Shown here: positions 32,440 through 39,224 of the stretch, one piece after another | Position numbering within the stretch: the first letter of the stretch is position 1 | Layout of the letters: every line of letters begins with the position of its first letter | NCBI GenBank assembly: GCA_049115935.1 | Contig: JAGDZK010000062.1 | Location: 1 to 39,224, forward strand | Direction of reading: 5' to 3' | Source: Bermanella sp049115935 | GTDB lineage: Bacteria > Pseudomonadota > Gammaproteobacteria > Pseudomonadales > Oceanobacteraceae | DNA length: 39,224 nucleotides | Notes under the pieces: generated by a model | What the model was told of the DNA's origin: nothing | Seen by the model: only the letters and a program-made list of their open reading frames with translations | The model's database searches: none | Translations under genes and position numbers: made by a program

Positions 32440-32811
32440 TTTCTACTCCGAATATGCAGAATATATTGTGACTACCATAGTCTATTTTTATCCAACTGTG
32501 TATTTGTACGCTTGTTATAGCGGTTTGGACCTTTTTCGCTGACTTATCTTTATATGTGATAATTGTCAGTTTGTGTCCATTTTTTATCTATTAAGTGAAT
32601 AAGGCTTGGTGTTTAATGAAGATGAAACATATTTCTGGGTGTGAGCAGGATTTTAAGAATATCAAGGCAGGTGGACATAAGAATTTAGCTGAATTAGCTA
32701 TAAGTATGACAGCTTTAATTATTTGTTAGTTTTTATGGCGCTTGTCTTTGCAAACCGAGTTAAACCGGACTAGATATTTAATATAGGGTTTCATTTACTA
32801 GGTTGATTAAT
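32440..32811. other. A/T-rich intergenic region with a possible small ORF
   Basis: The 372 nt separate two divergent genes and hold their promoters, though no clear hexamers were fixed. A 37-codon frame at 32616-32729 is described separately. Nothing else is seen. Confidence 0.4.
32616..32729 (+). CDS. Possible 37-residue small protein
   Basis: ATG 32616 to TAG 32727-32729 encodes a basic N-terminal half (MKMKHISGCEQDFKNIKAGG) and a hydrophobic C-terminal end finishing in Cys. AAGG at 32601-32604 is too far (11 nt) for a good ribosome binding site. There is no recognised homologue. It may be chance. Confidence 0.2.
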   Translation: MKMKHISGCEQDFKNIKAGGHKNLAELAISMTALIIC

Positions 32812-33141
32812 ATGAGTCTAAGCAAGCAACAAAGTGCACAGGTACTATTTCAATTCGATTCATCGTTTGAAGTGAGTTATGTTAATTACTACCGTGGTAA
32901 TGAATTAGCGGACCCTCAGCTTGTGGTTACGCTTGAGCGTGATAATGAACGTCAGAGCTTTGCATTTATGCACCCTCATTTTAACGACGTAGATCGCAAC
33001 TTAATAAGTGCACAAGGTCTGGCCATTAGCTCTGTTAAGTTATCGCCATTTGGTCAAAACCAAATTGAAGTGGCCGACTTAAAAGATGGCATCGTGTACT
33101 TTACTTCAAGAGTGGTCAAAAATATCACCCCCACCGCTTAG
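32812..33141 (+). CDS. Hypothetical small cytoplasmic protein
   Basis: A 109-residue protein with no signal peptide or membrane segment. Its pattern of beta-strands (VLFQFDSSFEVSYVNYYRG, LVVTLERDNERQSFAFMHPHF, IVYFTSRVVKNI) suggests a small beta-rich domain. I do not recognise a family. The frame is open to a TTG at 32803, but ATG 32812 has AGG about 10 nt upstream and is the likely start. It is monocistronic, with its own terminator. Confidence 0.6.
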   Translation: MSLSKQQSAQVLFQFDSSFEVSYVNYYRGNELADPQLVVTLERDNERQSFAFMHPHFNDVDRNLISAQGLAISSVKLSPFGQNQIEVADLKDGIVYFTSRVVKNITPTA

Positions 33142-33162
33142 GTTAGTTTCCAATTAGGCAGC

Positions 33163-33191
33163 AAAAACCAAGGCATGTCCTTGGTTTTTTT
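33163..33191 (+). terminator. Rho-independent terminator after 32812-33141
   Basis: AAAAACCAAGG (33163-33173) pairs with CCTTGGTTTTT (33179-33189) around CATGT, ending in T's. Confidence 0.9.
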
Positions 33192-33225
33192 GTGTCTGTT
33201 AAAAAGTGTGAGGAGTTTTAGACAT

Positions 33226-33248
33226 TAAAAACCCCAGCGTACTGGGGT
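33226..33248 (-). terminator. Rho-independent terminator of the minus-strand gene at 33275
   Basis: ACCCCAG (33231-33237) pairs with CTGGGGT (33242-33248), followed by T's on the minus strand. Confidence 0.8.
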
Positions 33249-33274
33249 AGTCGTTGAATAAAAGGCTTCATTGG

Positions 33275-33691
33275 TTAATGTAGTTGTAGTACCAGTGCTG
33301 CCTTTTCGCAGTAGTCTTTTTGTTTAGTGTCGTTCTTCTGTTTGCTTTGACTGGATTTAATCCAGATGTAGCTAGACGATTTACCCTTGCAAAGCTCTAA
33401 GCCTAATACCGAATTTTTGGATTTTACAAACAGGTTCATGGTGATGTCACCGCGCCCCATGGTTCGTAAGTGCATTTTTTTGGGTGAAAGCGTGTACGAT
33501 TTAATACCGCTGCGACCGTTAACACTGATGGTTTTGCCCGGTGGTGCATTGACCCATTCTGCGTCATCACGAATTTCGATGCTTGTCCAAGTACTATCGG
33601 TTGAGACAGAGAGCTCGTATATGGTGTCATCGCCTTCAGCTGCCATGGCTGAGGTGCTTAACAGGGCTAAGAAAAGCCATATTCCTTTCAT
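33275..33691 (-). CDS. Hypothetical exported small protein
   Basis: A 138-residue protein with a signal peptide (MKGIWLFLALLSTSAMA|AEG). The mature part is beta-rich with many Ser, Lys and Thr (KTISVNGRSGIKSYTLSPKK) and two or more cysteines near the C-terminus. No family is recognised. The frame is open to 33709, but the ATG at 33691 has AAGGA 8 nt upstream and gives a proper signal peptide. It is followed by its own terminator. Confidence 0.6.
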   Translation of the reverse strand: MKGIWLFLALLSTSAMAAEGDDTIYELSVSTDSTWTSIEIRDDAEWVNAPPGKTISVNGRSGIKSYTLSPKKMHLRTMGRGDITMNLFVKSKNSVLGLELCKGKSSSYIWIKSSQSKQKNDTKQKDYCEKAALVLQLH

Positions 33692-33810
33692 ATTCATTAT
33701 CCTTGGCATTTATACCTATTAGAAATTTAGGTAATGAAGGGCATTTCGTCAAATGGGTGTTTTTCGCCACTGCCATACAAAATTGCATGGAGTGGCAAAA
33801 TAAGAAGGGC

Positions 33811-35184
33811 TTATAAATGGGTTTCTGCGTACTCGGCCAAGGCAGATCTTGGAACCCCTTGAAGTTCGATACCACCCCCTAATGAGAACCCTTTAAAACG
33901 CTCGTTAAGGTAAGTCAGGCCCGAGCTGGTTGCATTTAAGTAAGGTGTGTCAATTTGGGCTAGATTACCCAAGCAGACCACTTTAGAGCCAGACCCTGCG
34001 CGAGTGATAATGGTCTTCATTTGGTGGGGGGTAAGGTTTTGGCTTTCATCAATAATGATGAGGCTTTTTTGGAAGCTACGCCCACGAATGTAATTGAGGG
34101 ATTTAAAATGAAGAGGGACTTTTTGCAAAATATAATCAATGCTGCCGTTGGTGCTTTCATCTTCCATGTGTAAGGCTTCTAGGTTATCGGTAATGGCTCC
34201 TAACCAAGGTTCCATTTTTTCAGCTTCAGTGCCGGGTAAAAAGCCTATGTCTTCATCTAAGCCGCGCACACTTCGAGTGGCAATAATTCGAGTATAACGG
34301 TTTTGTGAAACTGTCATGTCGATGGCCGCCGCCAGTGCCAATATGGTTTTACCAGAGCCTGCTGCACCGGTTAAATTAACCAGATGAATGTCTGGGTCTA
34401 GCAGTAAATCTAACGCAACCGCTTGGTAAATATCACGGGGTGTTAATCCCCACGCTTGTTGTTGCATGAGATGGTCGCGGGAGCGATCCCATAGGGTGAT
34501 TATTTTATCGTCCATGTCACAAATGCGTGCGACGAATCCTTGTTCATCAATAATGTATTGATTGATGAAAATATCTTTTGATAATTCGTCTCGTGCAATT
34601 TTATGCACCGTTCGACCAGGTTCGTGGGCGGTTTCCACTTTGTTGATGGTATCCCAAAAACTATTTTTAAATTCGTGGAAGCCTTTTGTTAGTGATTCTA
34701 TATCACTGACTAACTGGTCGTTGTGATAATCTTCTGCTGCGATGCCACAACCGCGAGCTTTGAGCCGCATGTTGATATCTTTAGTGACCAGTACAATGTG
34801 TGTTTTAGGTCGCTGTTGTTGTAGAAAAATTAAGCTGTTGATAATTTTATTATCATTTAAATCGTTGGGTAAAACAGTACTTTGTTGAACGGGCTTGTCC
34901 ATTAAAACGCTTAAAAAACCGTGCTTTTCTCCCGCTGCTGGCATGGCAACGCCATCACTTATTTCTTCTGGACTGGCTTCGCCTAAAATTTTATCGATAT
35001 TGCGAATAGCTTGTCGGCACTCCATTGAAACGCCGGACTTTGATAATTTTAAATGGTCGAGTTCTTCTAACACGGTCATGGGGATGACCACTTGGTGTTC
35101 TTCAAAATTAAATATTGCGGAGGGGTCGTGGATTAAAACATTAGTATCAATAACGTAAGCTTTGGTACGACGGCGGTTGGGCAT
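33811..35184 (-). CDS. PIN domain-PhoH family ATPase
   Basis: A 457-residue protein of the PhoH2/YlaK type, which couples an N-terminal PIN RNase domain to a PhoH P-loop ATPase. AYVIDTNVLIHD (about 9-20) has the first PIN Asp; Asp residues in VTKDINMRLKARG and a later acidic cluster complete the site. The ATPase has GAAGSGKT at about 270-277, then ATRSVRGLDEDIGFLPGTEAEKM and LIIIDESQNLTPHQMKTIITRAG (Walker B). Characterised relatives unwind and cut RNA. AGGAG precedes ATG 35184. It is separated from the upstream gene (35422) by 237 nt. Confidence 0.93.
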   Translation of the reverse strand: MPNRRRTKAYVIDTNVLIHDPSAIFNFEEHQVVIPMTVLEELDHLKLSKSGVSMECRQAIRNIDKILGEASPEEISDGVAMPAAGEKHGFLSVLMDKPVQQSTVLPNDLNDNKIINSLIFLQQQRPKTHIVLVTKDINMRLKARGCGIAAEDYHNDQLVSDIESLTKGFHEFKNSFWDTINKVETAHEPGRTVHKIARDELSKDIFINQYIIDEQGFVARICDMDDKIITLWDRSRDHLMQQQAWGLTPRDIYQAVALDLLLDPDIHLVNLTGAAGSGKTILALAAAIDMTVSQNRYTRIIATRSVRGLDEDIGFLPGTEAEKMEPWLGAITDNLEALHMEDESTNGSIDYILQKVPLHFKSLNYIRGRSFQKSLIIIDESQNLTPHQMKTIITRAGSGSKVVCLGNLAQIDTPYLNATSSGLTYLNERFKGFSLGGGIELQGVPRSALAEYAETHL

Positions 35185-35421
35185 TCAGCACTCCTTTTAG
35201 CGAACGCGCAGGCGATGCGTAAACCGTAAGCGACTACCTTCTGCTTTAGGCGTGGGCCTTTTGGTATAACAGCCCCTGTGAGTTCGAGATGAACTTGCAC
35301 TTCCATTCAACTTGTATTTATCGTGCTTGGCAACGATTTTTTTCTCTTTTTTATTTCCTATTAAATATCATTAAATAATTTAGAAAACTTACGCCAATCT
35401 CATAACTCTTTTATCATAAAA
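35185..35421. other. Intergenic region with a possible plus-strand sRNA terminator
   Basis: No gene is supported. AGTTC-GAGAT-GAACT (35281-35295) is one hairpin, and ATCGTGC-TTG-GCAACGAT (35320-35337, one bulge) runs into seven T's. The latter is a plausible intrinsic terminator on the plus strand, where no protein gene lies upstream, so a short RNA of roughly 100-150 nt is possible. Otherwise it is leader DNA for phoH. Confidence 0.3.
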
Positions 35422-36135
35422 TTAACGCACGCGAATACGGATGCTGGACTGATCAGAAAAACGGATATTACTGACCACCACATCACCAAGGGTTCGACCG
35501 GATTGGTCCCCCTTAACGCGCAGATTGCGAAACGCAATTTCTTCAATTTCATTTGGTAGTGCAAGTTCAATGCTGCCATCGGCATTGAGCTTGGTTTGTT
35601 TATTTGTGTTTTGTTTGACACCTTTGATGCTGATGTCTGCATCTAACACACTGGCAATAGGGTTTAGTAATGTGGCTAGCTCATCGAGGGCCCCTAGATT
35701 GTTCTCATCATTCACCTCACCACCTTGTGCTTGGTCTATGAGGGTATTAAGTGCATCTTGTGCGTTTTGAAAGCCTTGGCCATCAATGTTGGCGAGTTCT
35801 TCATCATCAAGAGCTTTTAGGCCTTGGTATTGGCTCATTAATGAAGAGCTAGTGGCTTCTGTTTGGGATGAGCTAGATTGGCTAGCAAATGCACCAAATG
35901 ACATGGGGCCAAGTAGTACAGCAATCATGGCGGCCCACAGGCGATGACGATTTTGCTTCTTTAAGGCTTTTTTAAGTTGGCGCTCGGTTAAGATGCCTTG
36001 CTCAATCAGCGCCTCACCTAATCTTAGCCCTGATGTGAGCTGAGATTTAAGGGCAGTATCTAATTGCTGCTGGGTGATGAGCCCTTTTTTAACGAGTAAC
36101 GATCCGAGGCGGCTCTTTTGGATGTGGTCGGTCAT
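35422..36135 (-). CDS. MshEN-like c-di-GMP-binding domain fused to an exported domain
   Basis: A 237-residue protein. Residues 9-32 and 38-61 are two 24-residue motifs with a 5-residue spacer. Both have R-L-G, a hydrophobic pair, G, a hydrophobic pair, then L-xxx-L-xx-Q at the MshEN consensus spacing, the published c-di-GMP-binding motif of the PilB/GspE-like N-terminal domain. A hydrophobic segment (66-84, LWAAMIAVLLGPMSFGAFA) follows, then S/Q/T-rich linker and LDDEELANIDGQGF (109-122), a motif I recall from exported surface proteins of gammaproteobacteria. The C-terminal part is beta-rich. ATG 36135 has AGGA 6 nt upstream; the open frame to 36234 is not needed. No ATPase or pilus gene is adjacent. 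Confidence 0.75.
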   Translation of the reverse strand: MTDHIQKSRLGSLLVKKGLITQQQLDTALKSQLTSGLRLGEALIEQGILTERQLKKALKKQNRHRLWAAMIAVLLGPMSFGAFASQSSSSQTEATSSSLMSQYQGLKALDDEELANIDGQGFQNAQDALNTLIDQAQGGEVNDENNLGALDELATLLNPIASVLDADISIKGVKQNTNKQTKLNADGSIELALPNEIEEIAFRNLRVKGDQSGRTLGDVVVSNIRFSDQSSIRIRVR

Positions 36136-36537
36136 GAAAGGTCCTGTGGATAAAACGCCAAAAACGAATAAATAATGAACGTACATTGATTTTGGTTGGG
36201 GACTGACATAGCCGCAAGCGCGAGTAATTGACACATAAAAGGTCTGTTTTAACTTGCTCTAGTAAGTAGCTGATTTTTATAGGGTAATCAGCCTTAAGCT
36301 AATATGGGGTTTTATTGAGTACGCTTGTGCTAAGGCTTAATTAGCTAAAATTAATCGACTGGATAGTGAGATTTAATGGTGCGTTTTATGAAACAGCCCA
36401 TATAGTGATAAACGCTCAAGCTTTACAGAGTTTTTTGCTATAGTGCCGCCTTTGTTCTGCTAAGCTCATTGAAAATTGCCCAAAAGCAATTTGGAATAAT
36501 GAACTTATTGCCAAATTGTTTTGATTAAGGAGTCATC
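36136..36537. promoter_or_regulatory. Divergent region between 35422 gene and trxB, with trxB promoter
   Basis: TG-C-TATAGT at 36436-36444 is a good extended -10 about 90 nt before trxB; no matching -35 is needed for this type. AAGGAG (36527-36532) is the trxB ribosome binding site. No other features were identified. Confidence 0.45.
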
Positions 36538-37491
36538 ATGTCTACTCGTCACATTAAACTTTTGATCCTAGGTTCTGGCCCTGCGGGCTACACTGCAGCA
36601 GTTTATGCTGCTCGTGCCAACCTAGAGCCTGTTGTTATTACTGGTATGCAAATGGGTGGTCAGCTTACCACCACCACTGAGGTTGATAACTGGCCTGGTG
36701 ATGTGGAAGGTTTGCAAGGGCCTGCGCTTATGGAGCGTATGAAAGAACACGCAGAGCGTTTTAATACTGAGATTTTGTTTGATCACATCAACAACGTTGA
36801 TTTGAGCAAAAAGCCTTACACCCTAACGGGCGATCAAGGTACTTATACTTGTGATGCGTTGATTATTTGTACAGGTGCATCTGCTCAGTACTTAGGTCTT
36901 GAAAGTGAAGAAGCATTTAAGGGTAAAGGCGTATCGGCTTGTGCCACGTGTGATGGTTTCTTCTATCGCAACAAAGAGGTATGTGTAATCGGTGGTGGTA
37001 ATACCGCCGTTGAAGAAGCGCTTTACCTTTCTAACATTGCGAGCAAAGTACATGTTATTCACCGTCGCGATAGCTTCCGCAGTGAAAAAATCCTAGCGGA
37101 CAAACTAAAAGAAAAAGCGGCCAATGGTAACGTTGAGATTCACTGGTTCAACGAACTAGATGAAGTGCTGGGCGATGACATGGGTGTAACCGGTGTTCGC
37201 ATTAAAAATAGCCAAACCGGCGACCTTAAAGAGCTTAAGCTTGATGGTGTGTTTGTGGCCATTGGCCACACACCAAACACTGAGATCTTCCAAGGTCAAT
37301 TGGATATGAACGGTGGTTACATTAAGGTACAAAGCGGCCTAGAAGGCAATGCGACCCTAACCAGTAAAGAAGGGGTGTATGCCGCAGGTGACGTAATGGA
37401 TCATACCTATCGCCAAGCCATTACTTCAGCTGGTACCGGTTGTATGGCTGCATTGGATGCTGAGCGTTACCTAGATGGCTTAGATAAATAA
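36538..37491 (+). CDS. trxB: Thioredoxin reductase
   Basis: TrxB reduces thioredoxin with NADPH and FAD. The 317 residues include the FAD motif GSGPAGYTAAVYAARANL (about 13), the redox pair C135-ATC138 in CATCDGFFYRN, the NADPH motif GGGNTAVEEALYL and the GVYAAGDVMDHTYRQAITSAGTGCMAALDAERYL C-terminus. AAGGAG precedes ATG 36538. It is monocistronic and ends in a terminator that also serves the opposite strand. Confidence 0.98.
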   Translation: MSTRHIKLLILGSGPAGYTAAVYAARANLEPVVITGMQMGGQLTTTTEVDNWPGDVEGLQGPALMERMKEHAERFNTEILFDHINNVDLSKKPYTLTGDQGTYTCDALIICTGASAQYLGLESEEAFKGKGVSACATCDGFFYRNKEVCVIGGGNTAVEEALYLSNIASKVHVIHRRDSFRSEKILADKLKEKAANGNVEIHWFNELDEVLGDDMGVTGVRIKNSQTGDLKELKLDGVFVAIGHTPNTEIFQGQLDMNGGYIKVQSGLEGNATLTSKEGVYAAGDVMDHTYRQAITSAGTGCMAALDAERYLDGLDK

Positions 37492-37504
37492 GTCATGGCA
37501 AAGC

Positions 37505-37538
37505 AAAAAAACGAGGCTTTTTAGCCTCGTTTTTTTTG
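37505..37538. terminator. Bidirectional terminator between trxB and ppiC-like gene
   Basis: ACGAGGCT (37511-37518) pairs with AGCCTCGT (37523-37530), T-run to 37538 on the plus strand and an A-run at 37505-37510 that gives T's on the minus strand. Confidence 0.92.
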
Positions 37539-37556
37539 CTTTTAAGAAAGTAGTCT

Positions 37557-37823
37557 TTATAGGCTTTCAAGTTTCATTAAGTGCAAACCATGCCTGCTTT
37601 GCACGGGCCCAATAACCTCTCCAATATTTCCATCATTTAGAGCTTCAAGAATAGCGTGTGGTAGTACTGATTGATCTAACTCGCCCCAATCGCCGCCTTT
37701 ACTGCTACTAGGGCATGCGCTGTGTTCGCGAGCAAGTTGCGCAAAGTCAGCGCCTTGATGAAGAGCTTGAAGAATGGGCTCAACTAATAAGGGGGTTTTT
37801 AATAAAATATGTTTAGCTTCCAT
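37557..37823 (-). CDS. ppiC: Parvulin-type peptidyl-prolyl isomerase (PpiC-like)
   Basis: An 88-residue single-domain parvulin that speeds cis/trans isomerisation of peptide bonds before proline in the cytoplasm. AKHILLK, GADFAQLAREHSACPSSSKGGDWGEL and GPVQSRHGLHLMKLESL are the family's strands and catalytic segments and align with E. coli PpiC (93 residues). There is no signal peptide. It is a solitary gene that converges on trxB. Confidence 0.92.
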   Translation of the reverse strand: MEAKHILLKTPLLVEPILQALHQGADFAQLAREHSACPSSSKGGDWGELDQSVLPHAILEALNDGNIGEVIGPVQSRHGLHLMKLESL

Positions 37824-37948
37824 GACTTTTACTCAAGAGCAGTTCATTTTCAGTCTAGACTATTAACACAAGGTTCAAGTAGGTAGAATGCGTCGCCCAC
37901 AGGGCAGGTGTTACTGCCAATAAAGATCATGAGTATTAGGGGGAGTAC

Positions 37949-38236
37949 ATGGCTCGAGGTGGATTTCGTCGCAACAAGGTTCAAAAGCAACAGGGTAAGG
38001 GTGAGTTACAGGCCGTTACCAGCGAAGGTCCTTTCATTGAGTGGGTAGGTAAACCTGAATACTATCGTCATCAGCTTACCATTGATGGTAACCAATACCG
38101 TTACGAAAGCGATAGCACGGATTTAGGCGTGGCTATTGGTGATATGGTGGTATTTCGCTTTGTGGATCATGCGGATGGCTTAATTGTGGACCGTCGCTCT
38201 TTAGGTAAATGGATTGACCCTGCGAGCTTTTCTTAA
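37949..38236 (+). CDS. Hypothetical small basic protein
   Basis: A 95-residue protein with an Arg/Lys/Gln-rich N-terminus (ARGGFRRNKVQKQQGKG) and a beta-rich body (ELQAVTSEGPFIEWVGKPEYYRHQLTI, IGDMVVFRFVDHADGLIVDRRSLGKW). The last part looks like a small barrel with a conserved VVFRF strand, suggesting nucleic-acid binding, but that is inference and no family is recognised. GGGGGAG precedes ATG 37949. It ends with a terminator and converges on minE. Confidence 0.65.
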   Translation: MARGGFRRNKVQKQQGKGELQAVTSEGPFIEWVGKPEYYRHQLTIDGNQYRYESDSTDLGVAIGDMVVFRFVDHADGLIVDRRSLGKWIDPASFS

Positions 38237-38260
38237 TTTGAAAGGTTTGCGAACATAAAA

Positions 38261-38287
38261 AAAACGCCAGCTTAGCTGGCGTTTTTT
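38261..38287. terminator. Bidirectional terminator before minE
   Basis: AAAACGCCAGC (38261-38271) pairs with GCTGGCGTTTT (38275-38285) around TTA, with A's on the left and T's on the right, so it can end both the 37949 gene and the minus-strand minDE transcript. Confidence 0.9.
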
Positions 38288-38305
38288 GTATGGCGGGATC
38301 GAGAA

Positions 38306-38554
38306 TTAATTCGGTAGCGTGATATTCAGTTCAAGCACGGATAACTGATCATGGTTATCAATTTGCACATTAATGTCATCATCACCCACATTCACGTATT
38401 TAGACACCACCGCCATGATCTCACGCTGTAAAGCAGGTAGGTAATCAGGTGCATTGCGCTGATTGCGCTCATGGGTAACTAAAATCTGTAAGCGCTCTTT
38501 GGCCACAGATGCGCTTTTGGGTTCTTCGTTCTTGAATAGTCCAAGTAGTCCCAT
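38306..38554 (-). CDS. minE: Cell division topological specificity factor MinE
   Basis: MinE stimulates MinD ATPase and drives pole-to-pole oscillation that keeps the Z-ring at midcell. The 82-residue product has the membrane-active N-terminus GLLGLF, the anti-MinCD helix VAKERLQILVTHERNQ, and the dimerisation domain with PDYLPALQREIMAVVSKYV. The frame is open to 38566, but ATG 38554 follows GGAGG and lies 1 nt past the minD stop, giving the usual start. minC should lie beyond the window edge. Confidence 0.97.
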   Translation of the reverse strand: MGLLGLFKNEEPKSASVAKERLQILVTHERNQRNAPDYLPALQREIMAVVSKYVNVGDDDINVQIDNHDQLSVLELNITLPN

Positions 38555-38555
38555 G

Positions 38556-39224
38556 TTAGCCTCCAAATACGCGTGCTAAGAAGCCTTTTTTCTGGGCTTC
38601 TAAGAATCGGTGTGGGATATCTTGGCCAACTAAGCGTTTTACAGCATCGCTGTAAGCTTGGCCTGCATCACTGGTGTTTTCTAAAATCACCGGTGTACCT
38701 TGGTTCGATGCTTTTAATACATCTTGTGATTCAGGTATTACCCCTAATAAATCCACCGCTAAAATGTCTTCAACGTCGGTGACACTCAGCATTTCACCTT
38801 CGGTAACACGCTTAGGGTTATATCGAGTTAGCAATAGATGTTCTTTTACTTGCTCACCGTTTTCAGCTTTACGGCTTTTGCTTTGTAAGATGCCAATGAT
38901 GCGATCGCTATCACGCACTGAGCTGACTTCTGGGTTGGTCACTATGATGGCTTCGTCGGCAAAATACAGTGCCATTTGTGCGCCTTGTTCAATACCGGCT
39001 GGGCTATCACAAATGATGTAATCAAAGTCTTGGCTTAATTCATTTAATACGCGCTCAACCCCTTCACGATTAAGGGCGTCTTTGTCACGGGTTTGTGACG
39101 CTGGCAGCACATATAGGTTTTCAGTGCGCTTGTCTTTGATCAGTGTTTGCTTAAGGTTGGACTCGCCGTTAATGACGTTAACAAAGTCATACACCACGCG
39201 GCGTTCACAGCCCATGATCAAATC
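38556..39224 (-). CDS. minD: Septum-site-determining ATPase MinD (partial)
   Basis: The C-terminal ~222 residues of MinD; the 5' end with the Walker A lies beyond the window. MGCERRVVYDFVNVINGE, NLYVLPASQTRDKDAL, YIICDSPAGIEQGAQMALYFADEAI, TNPEVSSVRDSDRIIGIL and the C-terminal amphipathic helix KGFLARVFGG (membrane-targeting) match E. coli MinD throughout. It is immediately upstream of minE in the usual order. No frameshift is seen. Confidence 0.97.
   Translation of the reverse strand, partial: DLIMGCERRVVYDFVNVINGESNLKQTLIKDKRTENLYVLPASQTRDKDALNREGVERVLNELSQDFDYIICDSPAGIEQGAQMALYFADEAIIVTNPEVSSVRDSDRIIGILQSKSRKAENGEQVKEHLLLTRYNPKRVTEGEMLSVTDVEDILAVDLLGVIPESQDVLKASNQGTPVILENTSDAGQAYSDAVKRLVGQDIPHRFLEAQKKGFLARVFGG

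Overview
The window reads as a chromosomal segment of a marine-type, aerobic gammaproteobacterium, most like the Oceanospirillales (Oleispira/Bermanella/Thalassolituus-like). This rests on the order queA-tgt-yajC-secD-secF, the minD-minE pair, a lipid-handling gene set (surface lipase, DUF1302, DUF1329, FadL, thiolase), moderate G+C and several REP-type intergenic repeats. The genus is inference. I see no prophage, transposase, CRISPR array, rRNA or tRNA.

Layout. (1) 1-6176: queuosine genes queA and tgt followed by the Sec accessory genes yajC-secD-secF, closed by a strong terminator. (2) 6418-10836: a same-strand cluster of a short-chain dehydrogenase, a BASS-family symporter, a TauE/SafE permease and a D-aminoacylase-type amidohydrolase, closed by a terminator. 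(3) 10861-11179: three copies of a ~59-nt REP element. (4) 11190-12801 (minus): two YbjQ-like proteins and an M48 metalloprotease in a tight operon. (5) 12902-14257: a REP unit, a terminator, ten perfect GTCTAAC heptamers and a thiolase (minus). (6) 14712-25117: lipase lipoprotein, DUF1302 outer-membrane protein, DUF1329 periplasmic protein, a large MalT/LuxR-type regulator and a receiver-like protein. (7) 25129-27870: a LysR regulator divergent from a FadL-type porin. (8) 27924-33691: a 25-bp perfect inverted repeat, a helical protein of unknown function, a TonB-dependent receptor (minus), a DUF523/DUF1722 protein (minus) and two small unknown proteins. (9) 33811-39224: PIN-PhoH ATPase, a putative c-di-GMP-binding membrane protein, trxB, a PpiC-type parvulin, a small unknown protein, minE and the 3' part of minD.

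How the genes may work together. Region 6 to 7 looks like a lipid or ester acquisition module: a surface lipase would release fatty acids, DUF1302/DUF1329 and FadL would sit in the envelope, a thiolase would finish beta-oxidation, and the LuxR and LysR genes are the local regulators. Region 2 looks like an uptake and hydrolysis operon for an N-acylated or other amide/organic-acid substrate.

The most notable single gene is 35422-36135. Its N-terminus contains two 24-residue motifs separated by 5 residues that match the MshEN c-di-GMP-binding consensus at every conserved position. Here the domain is not on a secretion ATPase but is joined to one hydrophobic segment and an exported domain. Other items to check are the heptamer repeat family at three loci, the compensatory changes between REP copies, a perfect 13-bp hairpin abutting the DUF1302 ribosome-binding site, and a receiver-like protein whose frame continues upstream into a beta-strand-like stretch with no normal start codon.
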